From BM524 sp041554435 (lineage in GTDB: Bacteria > Bacteroidota > Bacteroidia > Bacteroidales > F082): a stretch of DNA of 20,648 bases. This document shows positions 12,902-20,648 of this stretch, piece after piece (position 1 is the stretch's first letter; every line of letters starts with the position of its first letter). The stretch covers positions 1 through 20,648 of the forward strand of contig JBFFLX010000056.1 of the NCBI GenBank assembly GCA_041554435.1, in the 5' to 3' direction. The notes under the pieces were generated by a model. That model made no database searches, was not told the DNA's origin, and was given only the letters and a program-made list of their open reading frames with translations. Position numbers and translations under genes: made by a program.

Positions 12902-15169
12902 TTAATCCTGATCATGAGCATGCATAACCGCAACCATTATCATATTTACAATTTCGTTTACACTTGCTCCCATTCGCAATATTTGAACCGATTTATTCAT
13001 ACCATTTAAAACAGGCCCTATTATATCGGCCTCTACTGTTTCGTATAGTAATTTGTGAGCAATATTTGCAGAAGCCAGATTTGGGAAAATTAATGTGTTG
13101 GCAGCAACTCCATCAAGTTTACAGAAAGGGAAATTCTCTTTTTGCAAATCAGGATCGAGAGCCACTGAAGCCTGCATTTCTCCATCTACAATTAAATCCG
13201 GATATTCTCTATGCAATATTTCAACGGCATCTTTAATTCGTTTATTCAATTTCCCCTGAACGGAGCCGAAGTTTGAATATGACAGGAATGCTATTTTCGG
13301 AACTATCTTCAATCTTTCAACTTCTTTTGCGGTTTGTAAAGTTATTCCAACCAGTTCTTCTACACTAGGTTGCTTATTAACGGTACAATCGCTTAAAAAT
13401 AATGGACCATCTTTCCTGTTAATGATGTACATTCCGCTAACTGTAATGCATTCAGGCTTTCTTCCAATAATCTGCAGACTAGGTTTTATCGAGTCAGGAT
13501 AATTACGGGTAAGTCCTTTTATAACGCCATCGGCATATCCGGTTTGAACTAACATAGGAGCATAATAATTACGATGCATCATGGCATCTTGTGCTGCTGT
13601 AAGTGTCATTCCCTTTCGCTTTTGGATTTCCCATAAAAGTTTTGCGAACTCTAAGCGGCGATTTTTCTCCTTAGCACATTTATTATCTATTATTTCAACG
13701 CCTTCTAACTCAAGTTCATTGCTGATAATCATATTTTTAATTACCTCTTCATCACCAATTAAAATTGGTTCTGCGAGGTTTTCATTTTTAACAATTTCAG
13801 CCGCTTTAAGTACGCTGTAATTCTGTCCGTCGGCAAGAACAATCTTTTTGGGTGTACGCTTACAACTTGCTTTCATTTGCCTCATAAGAGGGTTGCTTAA
13901 TCCAAGTCGTTTTCTTAGTTCTTCTCTGTACATATCCCAATCTTCTATTGGGTTTTTAGCCACACCACTATCCATTGCGGCCTTTGCAACGGCAGGAGCC
14001 ACAACCTCTATTAATCTTGGATCGGTAGGTTTTGGAATTATATATTCCCTTCCAAAGGAAAGGTTTTGTACTTTAAAAGCAATATTAACTTCTTCAGGAA
14101 CAGGAAGTTTAGCGAGTTCAGCCAAAGCCTTTGAAGCTGCTAATTTCATTTCCTCATTAATTTCGGTGGCTCTTACATCGAGAGCCCCACGGAAAATAAA
14201 TGGGAATCCTAAAACATTGTTAATTTGGTTAGGATAATCAGAACGACCTGTGGCCATAATAATGTCATCGCGGGTTTCCATAGCAACATCATAGGCAATT
14301 TCAGGAGTTGGGTTGGCAAGAGCAAAAACAATTGGCTGAGGGGCCATGGTTTTTAACATCTCCGGTTTCATAACTCCACCTACTGAAAGTCCCAAAAATA
14401 CATCGGCTCCAACAACGGCTTCAGCTAAAGTGCGTGCCTTGGTATCTGAAATAAAATCTTTCTTTGTTTCGTTTAGGTCTGTTCTGTCTTTATGTAAAAC
14501 CCCCCTACTGTCGAGCATGACAATGTTCTCTGGTTTTGCACCAAGGGCAATATAAAGACGCGTACAGGAAACTGCAGAAGCACCGGCTCCATTAACAACA
14601 ATTTTGAGATCTTCTATTTTCTTTTTGTTGAATTCCAGTGCATTTAAAAGTCCTGCTGAGGTGATTATGGCTGTACCATGCTGATCATCATGCATTAAAG
14701 GGATGTTTAATTCTTCCTTTAATCGTCTTTCAATTTCGAAACATTCCGGAGCCTTAATGTCTTCAAGGTTTATTCCTCCAAAAGTAGGCGCAATGGCTTT
14801 AACTGTTTGTATAAATTTTTCAGTATCAGTTTCGTCAATTTCGATATCGAATACATCAATATCGGCAAATATCTTGAACAATAAACCTTTACCTTCCATA
14901 ACCGGCTTTCCTGCCTCAGCACCAATATTTCCCAGACCAAGTACTGCTGTACCATTGGAAATTACAGCTACCAGATTTCCTTTGGCAGTATATTTATATA
15001 CATCCTCAGGATTTTTCTCAATTTCCAAACATGGATCGGCCACTCCCGGTGAGTATGCAAGCGACAAATCTCTTTGTGTGGAATATGGTTTTGTTGGAAC
15101 TACTTCTATTTTGCCCGGACGACCAAGGGCATGATAATTTAGGGCATCCTTTCTGAATAATTTATCCAT
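12902..15169 (-). CDS. maeB: NADP-type malic enzyme fused to a phosphotransacetylase-like domain (MaeB)
   Basis: It decarboxylates malate to pyruvate with reduction of NAD(P). The 755-aa length is normal for the two-domain MaeB form. The malic domain (about 1-425) has Y39 in LAYSPGVA, K94 in EGKGLLFK, metal ligands E136 and D137 in GGINLEDIKAPECFEIE, HDDQHGTA (160-167), and the dinucleotide loop NGAGASAVS. The rest (about 430-755) resembles phosphotransacetylase (ADGQNYSVLKAAEIV, DGVIKGLTRNYPDS, FLSDCTVNKQPS). In MaeB proteins this tail is thought to be regulatory, sensing acetyl-CoA, rather than catalytic. A TAATTTTG box lies upstream on the minus strand, and a strong terminator follows. Confidence 0.95.
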   Translation of the reverse strand: MDKLFRKDALNYHALGRPGKIEVVPTKPYSTQRDLSLAYSPGVADPCLEIEKNPEDVYKYTAKGNLVAVISNGTAVLGLGNIGAEAGKPVMEGKGLLFKIFADIDVFDIEIDETDTEKFIQTVKAIAPTFGGINLEDIKAPECFEIERRLKEELNIPLMHDDQHGTAIITSAGLLNALEFNKKKIEDLKIVVNGAGASAVSCTRLYIALGAKPENIVMLDSRGVLHKDRTDLNETKKDFISDTKARTLAEAVVGADVFLGLSVGGVMKPEMLKTMAPQPIVFALANPTPEIAYDVAMETRDDIIMATGRSDYPNQINNVLGFPFIFRGALDVRATEINEEMKLAASKALAELAKLPVPEEVNIAFKVQNLSFGREYIIPKPTDPRLIEVVAPAVAKAAMDSGVAKNPIEDWDMYREELRKRLGLSNPLMRQMKASCKRTPKKIVLADGQNYSVLKAAEIVKNENLAEPILIGDEEVIKNMIISNELELEGVEIIDNKCAKEKNRRLEFAKLLWEIQKRKGMTLTAAQDAMMHRNYYAPMLVQTGYADGVIKGLTRNYPDSIKPSLQIIGRKPECITVSGMYIINRKDGPLFLSDCTVNKQPSVEELVGITLQTAKEVERLKIVPKIAFLSYSNFGSVQGKLNKRIKDAVEILHREYPDLIVDGEMQASVALDPDLQKENFPFCKLDGVAANTLIFPNLASANIAHKLLYETVEADIIGPVLNGMNKSVQILRMGASVNEIVNMIMVAVMHAHDQD

Positions 15170-15190
15170 AGTGTGTTATATTTTGTCTTA

Positions 15191-15198
15191 CAAAATTA
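15191..15198 (-). promoter_or_regulatory. -7 box of maeB
   Basis: On the minus strand the sequence reads TAATTTTG, matching TAnnTTTG, about 20 bases before the maeB start at 15169. No clear TTG -33 element is seen. The rest of the 287-base divergent spacer holds only AT-rich sequence and the promoter of the next gene. Confidence 0.5.
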
Positions 15199-15428
15199 TA
15201 ACAAATATCATGTTTAAGAATTAAATATGCGTTTTATTTGTTAATTTATAAACAGTCTAAGTTTCAGAATAATAGATTCGAAAATTTATTAGGTTACGAC
15301 TTGATGTAAGCCTTGGTACGATAGCCTTACAAAATATTATATTCTGGCACTATAATTTTTTATTCAGCAATAATTTGTATCAATCGAAACCTGACTAAAA
15401 TAAAAAAATGTGAAACGAATATCTTTTT

Positions 15429-15436
15429 TACTTTTG
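15429..15436 (+). promoter_or_regulatory. -7 box of the cysteate-synthase-like gene
   Basis: TACTTTTG matches TAnnTTTG and ends 20 bases before the ATG at 15457. The -33 element is unclear. Confidence 0.6.
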
Positions 15437-15456
15437 CATCTTAAGCAGAATAAAAA

Positions 15457-16749
15457 ATGGAATTTACACCAACATCTTATAAGTTGAAATCCATGTCGTC
15501 GGGACATATCTTCGACGATAGCGGATGGCTACTCGACTGCCCATCGGAGAAAAATCACGGATTGATACGTGCGATTTATGAAAATAAGCAACTAAAAGTG
15601 AAAAATCCTGAGTTGGGGCTCTATAAGTTTTGTGATTGGCTGCCTGTAAAAAAGGTTTTAAAAGGTTCATATGCTCCCATAACCTACAAAAGTGAATATC
15701 TGGCAAAGGAGTTGGGAATGAGTAATTTGTATATTACCTTTAGTGGTTATTGGCCGGAAAAGGGTATTGAAATGACTACTTGCTCTTTTAAAGAAACTGA
15801 GGCTTATAGCGTTTGCGGGCGTAAGGATAATCACGATGGAAAAGTATTGGTTGTAGCTTCGGCAGGAAATACTGCAAGGGCTTTTGCTCGTGTGTGTTCC
15901 GACAATAATATCCCTTTGCTTTTATGTATACCCGAAGACAACCTCAATGCACTTTGGTTCGATAAACCAATTAACGATAACGTAAAAGTTATTGCAAGTG
16001 AAAAAGGTGGCGATTATTTCGATGCTATTCATCTTAGCAATCTGGCAGTAGAAATGGATATGTTTGTTCCTGAAGGTGGGGCAAAAAATGTTGCCCGTCG
16101 AGATGGAATGGGGACTACAGTTTTGTCTGCTGTTACAGAAATTGGAGAAATCCCCGAATATTATTTTCAGGCTGTGGGAAGCGGAACAGGAGCTATTGCG
16201 GCCTGGGAGGCAAATTTAAGGTTTATTGAAGATGGACGTTTTGGAGATAGAAAAATGAAACTTATGGTATCTCAAAACTTCCCTTTCCATCCTATCTATG
16301 ATGCATGGAAAGCAAAGTCACGTCAAATGTTACTTTTCGATCATAATGTTGCCAGACGACAAGTGGAAGAAATAGATGCAAAAGTTTTAAGTAATCGTAA
16401 ACCTCCATATCCTCCGGCTGGCGGACTTTACGATGCACTTATGGACGCTGGTGGAGATGTACTTTTGGCAAACAACAATGAATCGGCTGAAGCCGTAAAA
16501 ATATTTGAAAAGTGCGAGGGTATTGATATTCACCCGGCTTCCGGGGTAGCAACGGCAACTCTTATCAAGTCAGTAAAAAATGGAACAATTGATAAAGACG
16601 CTTTGGTAATGCTAAATATTACCGGTGGCGGAGAAAATCGCTTAAAAGCCGATAAAGAAGTGTTCTATTTGAAACCGGATATTGTTTTTCCTGTGGATGT
16701 GGAAATAGATATAGTTCACCGGCAGTTAACTGATTTATTCTCTAATTAG
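15457..16749 (+). CDS. Cysteate synthase-like PLP enzyme (threonine synthase superfamily)
   Basis: A 430-aa fold-type II PLP enzyme. K112 in TCSFKETEA is the Schiff-base lysine, SAGNTARA (135-142) holds the cofactor-binding Asn, and GSGTGAIAAWEA (238-249) is the phosphate loop. The blocks YKFCDWLPV and LYITFSGYWPEKG are characteristic, as I recall, of cysteate synthase, which makes L-cysteate from O-phosphoserine and sulfite. That enzyme is best known from coenzyme M synthesis in Methanosarcina and derives from threonine synthase. In Bacteroidota, cysteate is the precursor of capnine-type sulfonolipids, so that is the likely role here. The paired CxxC of the archaeal N-terminus is not seen (only C28 in LLDCPSE). 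It stands alone, with its own promoter. A divergent threonine synthase is the main alternative. Confidence 0.72.
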   Translation: MEFTPTSYKLKSMSSGHIFDDSGWLLDCPSEKNHGLIRAIYENKQLKVKNPELGLYKFCDWLPVKKVLKGSYAPITYKSEYLAKELGMSNLYITFSGYWPEKGIEMTTCSFKETEAYSVCGRKDNHDGKVLVVASAGNTARAFARVCSDNNIPLLLCIPEDNLNALWFDKPINDNVKVIASEKGGDYFDAIHLSNLAVEMDMFVPEGGAKNVARRDGMGTTVLSAVTEIGEIPEYYFQAVGSGTGAIAAWEANLRFIEDGRFGDRKMKLMVSQNFPFHPIYDAWKAKSRQMLLFDHNVARRQVEEIDAKVLSNRKPPYPPAGGLYDALMDAGGDVLLANNNESAEAVKIFEKCEGIDIHPASGVATATLIKSVKNGTIDKDALVMLNITGGGENRLKADKEVFYLKPDIVFPVDVEIDIVHRQLTDLFSN

Positions 16750-16924
16750 ATAAATTTCGTACAAATTATAAATTTCAGATAATCAACATTGTGTGGCTTT
16801 GTAATAGATTTCACTTATTTCATATTGCTATCTACTCAAAGTATTGAGATTAAATAAATTCTAGGCAACTTCTGCTAAATCCATATTGTCATACATAGTT
16901 AAAAAAGAATAAAATAATTTATGG

Positions 16925-16932
16925 TAAATTTG
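16925..16932 (+). promoter_or_regulatory. -7 box of the C25 protease gene
   Basis: TAAATTTG matches TAnnTTTG, 16 bases before the ATG at 16949. A -33 element is not evident. Confidence 0.5.
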
Positions 16933-16948
16933 CATCAAACACACACAC

Positions 16949-19900
16949 ATGAAAATATTTACTTTCTTAAAAATTTCAGTATTAATTACTTTTAGTTTAT
17001 TAGTTGCTAATACTTTCGCAAAAAGTATAGATATTTCTGATTCTCCAACAGAACTTAAAATACTATCGAAATCAACAACAGTTTTAGTTTTTGAGAATAC
17101 CATAGAAAAGGTAGACTTTACAGTTATTCAAAATTCTAATACCGATTACTCACAATTAATTGTACCCAACTATGCTAAGTCAGATCAAATTGGATATCCT
17201 ACATTACCGGTTTATCGCAAACTAATGGAAATCCCTCTTGGTGCACGCTTAAAAGTTAATATTTTATCCTATGATGTAAAGGAATATAAACTAACAGAAT
17301 ACGGAATCGTAAATAAGATATTCCCTTGTCAGGGCCCACAATCAAAATGTTCAGATGATGAACAGTTTATGATTGATAATGATGTTTATCAAAAAAATGA
17401 ATTTTTGAAAAGCAGTTTAACTGATGTAAAAATAATTGGAAGCATGCGTTCACAGCGCCTGGCTCTGCTTGAAGTTTCACCTTTCGAGTATAATCCGGTT
17501 GAAGGAGTTTTGAGGGTTTACAGCAATTTGCAGTTTGAAGTAGTATTTGAAAATGCTGATTATTCTGCTACTAAAGAAATTAAATCGCGGTATTATTCAC
17601 CGTATTTTACAGGAATGCAAAAGAGTATATTGAACTATATACCAAATTCCAACAGGGAAAATTTAACTCAGTATCCGGTAAAATATGTAATTGTTTCCGA
17701 CCCTATGTTTGAAACTAGTTTGCAGCCTTTAATAGAATGGAAAAAACAAAAAGGATTTAATGTTATAGAGGCTTATACCAATGATATTGGTACTACTAAA
17801 GAAGCAATAAAAACATATTTGCAGTCGCTTTACGATAGCGGTACAACTGAAGATCCTGCTCCTTCATTTGTTTTATTTGTGGGCGATATCAACCAAATGC
17901 CAACATATAATAACGGACATGGTGTAACCGACAGAAATTACGTGGAATATACAGGCGATCTTTTACCTGAAATATTTTATGGCCGTATGTCGGCAGAAAC
18001 CACCGACCAGTTGGATGTAATTATTGGTAAAACGCTTCAATATGAGCAATATACCATGCCCGACCCAACTTATTTAGACGAGGTTGTAATGGTGGCAGGA
18101 ATGGATTCCGGTTTTGGAAATGACTGGGCAAACGGTCAGATAAATTATGGAACCGAAAATTATTTCAATGGAGATAACGACATTATAAGTCATACTTATC
18201 TTTATCCTGAATCAGGAAATAATAGCGCTCAAATTAAACAGGATATTTCCAATGGGGTTACCTTTGCAAACTATACAGCACATTGTAGCCCGAGTGGCTG
18301 GGCCGATCCTTCATTTGTAATTAGTGATATTGGTAATCTTGCAAATCAGGATAAGTATGGCTTGCTTATTGGAAATTGCTGCTCTTCAAGTGAATACCAA
18401 ACAACATGTTTCGCAGAAGAAATTGTAAGAGCCGAAAATAAAGGTGCAGTTGGTTATATTGGAGGTTCCAACAGTACATATTGGGATGAAGATTATTATT
18501 TTGGAGTAGGAGTAGGGACAATTAGTGAAGATCCTCCTGCTTATGAAGAAACTACCTTGGGTAATTACGACCGTTCTTTCCATACTCATGGAGAAGATTT
18601 TGGCGAATGGTATACCACTATGGATCAGGTGATTTTTGCCGGTAACCTTGCCGTTTTGGAAGGTTCTCCGGGAAGTGCAGAATATTATTGGGATATTTAT
18701 AACCTTATTGGTGATCCATCATTAATGATATACTATTCAAACCCTGATGTTATGCCTGTTACTCACGAAGAGGTAATTACTATCGGACAAACTACATTTA
18801 ATGTTGAAACTACCCCTTTTGCCTATTTGGCTCTGAATATGGGAGGTGTAAATTATGCAACAGCACTTGCTGATGAAAATGGAATGGCAGAATTCGTTTT
18901 TGATGGTTTTACAACACCGGGTTATGCCGAAATAGTCATAACCGCTCAAAACTATCAACCCTGGATAGAAGATATTCTTGTGTTTGCTCCCGATGGACCA
19001 TATTGTATTTATGAAAGTCACATCCTTCAGGATGATTCACTTGGAAATGGAAATGTAAAAGCAGAATTCGATGAAGATGTATTTCTGAATATCAATATGA
19101 AAAATTATGGTACAGAAGATGCTAATAATGTATTGGTAAACTTATCCACAGAAAATGAGTTTGTCGATTTAATTGATGCAGTAGAAAATTATGATACCAT
19201 TGCCGCTGACGAAAGTGTTGGAAATAATTATGGATTTCATATAAAATTAGCCAATAATATTCCCGATCAAATGGAAATTATTTTCCAGATAACTGCTACC
19301 GATGAAAATGATTCTACCTGGACAAGTAATTTTAAAATAACCTCCTATGCACCTTGCTTAACAGCCAGTGATTTAACTATTGACGATAATGAAGGAGGAA
19401 ATGGTAACGGTCTTCTCGATCCGGGTGAAACAGCAATAATGACCTTTAAAACAAAAAATACAGGACACTGTATAATCGACAATGTAAATGCATCGTTGGA
19501 GCCTTTTAATCAGTATGTTACAGTTATAAGTGGGGATACGATAATTCCTTCACTGGGATTGCTATTACCTGCATATGCATCCTTCGAAGTTAGTGTTGAT
19601 GAGGATGCTCCCGAGGGAATATTTGCTGAAATGCATTATTTACTACAGGCAGCCGGTTACGATGAAAGCTGTGTCTACTATCCTAAAATTTCAATAATAC
19701 TTGAAGATTGGGAGTCAGGAGATTTTACAAAATTCCAATGGCAAAGTGCAGGAAATGAACCATGGCAAATAATTACAGAGTATCCTTTTGAAGGATTCTA
19801 TCATGCTGCCTCTGGTGATATTGGTAATGATCAAACATCTGAATTCTATATTCAATATGAAGTTATGGGCTCGGATAGTATCAGGTTTGAAAAGAAAGTC

Positions 19901-20648
19901 TCTTCCGAGCAAAACTATGATTTTCTCGTTTTTTATATCGATAATAATGAAAAGGCCAGATGGTCAGGTTCTCAGGCATGGACAGAAGAAGTTTTTGCTG
20001 TAGATCCCGGCGTTCATACTTTCAAATGGTCGTATGAGAAAGATTATTCTCAAACAGGTGGCTCAGATAAGGCATGGGTTGATTATATCTCCCTGCCTAC
20101 CATGATGGTGACCACCATTTTTGCAGGACCAGATGATAATTCATGCCAGAACAGTGATTACCTATGTCAGGGAACTGCAACCAACTACGATTCAATTTGG
20201 TGGACTACAAGTGGTAGTGGAGTTTTCGAAAATATTAATAGTCTGAATGCTAATTATATACCCTCCGATGATGATATATTAAATGGAAATGTCCAGTTAA
20301 CTCTTAATATTTTTGATGTAGATGGACTTACCGACAGTGATGAAATGAATTTGACTTTCGTTTCAATTCCTGATAAAGCTTCTGTTCCCGAAGGTGATGT
20401 AATAGTATATTTGGAAAATACTACTGCTACTGAGTACGTAACCGAAAATATACCTTCCGCAGCAAGTTATAACTGGCAGTTGTATCCTCAATCAGCAGGA
20501 ATAATTACAGGTAATTCAGAAAGTATAACTGTTAACTGGAATCTTGAATTTGATGGTGAAGTTTGGATAAAAGTTGCCGGCCTTAATGATTGTGGTATGG
20601 GAGAATATTCCGATTCACTATTAGTTATGGTTAATCCTGTAGGGATTA
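16949..20648 (+). CDS. Gingipain-like (peptidase C25) secreted cysteine protease, 3' end beyond window
   Basis: The frame is open from the ATG at 16949 to the window edge (1233 residues so far). A signal peptide (about 1-24, ending NTFA) precedes a C25-type propeptide (about 25-230, with IGYPTLPVYRKLMEIPLGA). The catalytic domain (about 230-595) has H445 in NYTAHCSPSGWADP and the Cys pair C477-C478 in IGNCCSSSEY; C478 is the likely nucleophile. Then come a C25-type Ig domain (about 600-675), CARDB/Ig-like regions with a DDNEGGNGNGLLDPGE loop (812-827), a cleaved-adhesin/MAM-like domain (921-1050, ending KAWVDYISLP) and PKD-like repeats. The layout implies secretion, probably by the type IX system, whose C-terminal sorting domain would lie past the right edge. 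EDYY with D515 aligns with the lysine-specificity aspartate of gingipain K. Confidence 0.88.
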   Translation, partial: MKIFTFLKISVLITFSLLVANTFAKSIDISDSPTELKILSKSTTVLVFENTIEKVDFTVIQNSNTDYSQLIVPNYAKSDQIGYPTLPVYRKLMEIPLGARLKVNILSYDVKEYKLTEYGIVNKIFPCQGPQSKCSDDEQFMIDNDVYQKNEFLKSSLTDVKIIGSMRSQRLALLEVSPFEYNPVEGVLRVYSNLQFEVVFENADYSATKEIKSRYYSPYFTGMQKSILNYIPNSNRENLTQYPVKYVIVSDPMFETSLQPLIEWKKQKGFNVIEAYTNDIGTTKEAIKTYLQSLYDSGTTEDPAPSFVLFVGDINQMPTYNNGHGVTDRNYVEYTGDLLPEIFYGRMSAETTDQLDVIIGKTLQYEQYTMPDPTYLDEVVMVAGMDSGFGNDWANGQINYGTENYFNGDNDIISHTYLYPESGNNSAQIKQDISNGVTFANYTAHCSPSGWADPSFVISDIGNLANQDKYGLLIGNCCSSSEYQTTCFAEEIVRAENKGAVGYIGGSNSTYWDEDYYFGVGVGTISEDPPAYEETTLGNYDRSFHTHGEDFGEWYTTMDQVIFAGNLAVLEGSPGSAEYYWDIYNLIGDPSLMIYYSNPDVMPVTHEEVITIGQTTFNVETTPFAYLALNMGGVNYATALADENGMAEFVFDGFTTPGYAEIVITAQNYQPWIEDILVFAPDGPYCIYESHILQDDSLGNGNVKAEFDEDVFLNINMKNYGTEDANNVLVNLSTENEFVDLIDAVENYDTIAADESVGNNYGFHIKLANNIPDQMEIIFQITATDENDSTWTSNFKITSYAPCLTASDLTIDDNEGGNGNGLLDPGETAIMTFKTKNTGHCIIDNVNASLEPFNQYVTVISGDTIIPSLGLLLPAYASFEVSVDEDAPEGIFAEMHYLLQAAGYDESCVYYPKISIILEDWESGDFTKFQWQSAGNEPWQIITEYPFEGFYHAASGDIGNDQTSEFYIQYEVMGSDSIRFEKKVSSEQNYDFLVFYIDNNEKARWSGSQAWTEEVFAVDPGVHTFKWSYEKDYSQTGGSDKAWVDYISLPTMMVTTIFAGPDDNSCQNSDYLCQGTATNYDSIWWTTSGSGVFENINSLNANYIPSDDDILNGNVQLTLNIFDVDGLTDSDEMNLTFVSIPDKASVPEGDVIVYLENTTATEYVTENIPSAASYNWQLYPQSAGIITGNSESITVNWNLEFDGEVWIKVAGLNDCGMGEYSDSLLVMVNPVGI

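Noticed and set aside
16861..17103. Antisense 80-codon frame over the start of the C25 protease
   Set aside because: It overlaps the signal peptide and promoter of the protease and has no recognisable features.
16949..20648. Frameshift or pseudogene in the C25 protease, because no closed frame ends in the window
   Set aside because: Reading one frame through the whole stretch meets no stop and gives coherent domains to the last base; the gene simply runs off the edge.

Overview
The window looks like chromosomal DNA of a low-GC member of the Bacteroidota, probably a Bacteroidales/Marinilabiliales-type organism. The reasons are: TAnnTTTG boxes (the -7 element of the Bacteroidota primary sigma factor) upstream of at least seven genes, almost no Shine-Dalgarno sequences, tandem DUF4136 lipoproteins, a eukaryotic-type (GH13_8) glycogen branching enzyme, a cysteate-synthase-like enzyme and a very large gingipain-type (C25) secreted protease. 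No phage, integrase, transposase, tRNA, rRNA or CRISPR array was seen.

Layout. 28-2010 (+) is the branching enzyme glgB. It converges, across a shared hairpin, on a Crp/Fnr regulator (2069-2764, -). That regulator is divergent from a four-gene (+) sulfur operon (2890-5757): a sulfide:quinone-oxidoreductase-like flavoprotein, a DUF1641 protein, a DsrC/TusE-like sulfur carrier and a DsrE-like sulfurtransferase, closed by a hairpin terminator. tatC follows (5889-6725, +), then two paralogous DUF4136 lipoproteins (6928-8069, +). From 8169 to 8803 lies a tract of imperfectly palindromic repeats in the order A-B-A-A-B. A degraded copy of the same family lies at 9540-9640, so the Sir2 deacylase gene (8825-9520, -) is bracketed by the family. 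A (-) block carries mdh (9805-10743), a long-chain acyl-CoA synthetase (10858-12768) and a MaeB malic enzyme with a phosphotransacetylase-like tail (12902-15169). Then come a cysteate-synthase-like PLP enzyme (15457-16749, +) and a gingipain-like protease (16949 to beyond the right edge, +).

How the genes fit together. The sulfur operon most likely oxidises sulfide or handles sulfane sulfur at the membrane, passing it to small thiol carriers, under a Crp/Fnr regulator encoded next door. The cysteate-synthase-like gene would use sulfite and phosphoserine to make cysteate, the head-group precursor of Bacteroidota sulfonolipids. It is not in the sulfur operon, so a link between the two is only an inference. 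mdh and maeB both act on malate, and the acyl-CoA synthetase lies between them. The strongest points for follow-up are the sulfur operon with its one-cysteine DsrC-like carrier, the cysteate-synthase homologue, the gingipain K-like active site, the ordered repeat tract, and a sirtuin lacking its zinc cysteines.
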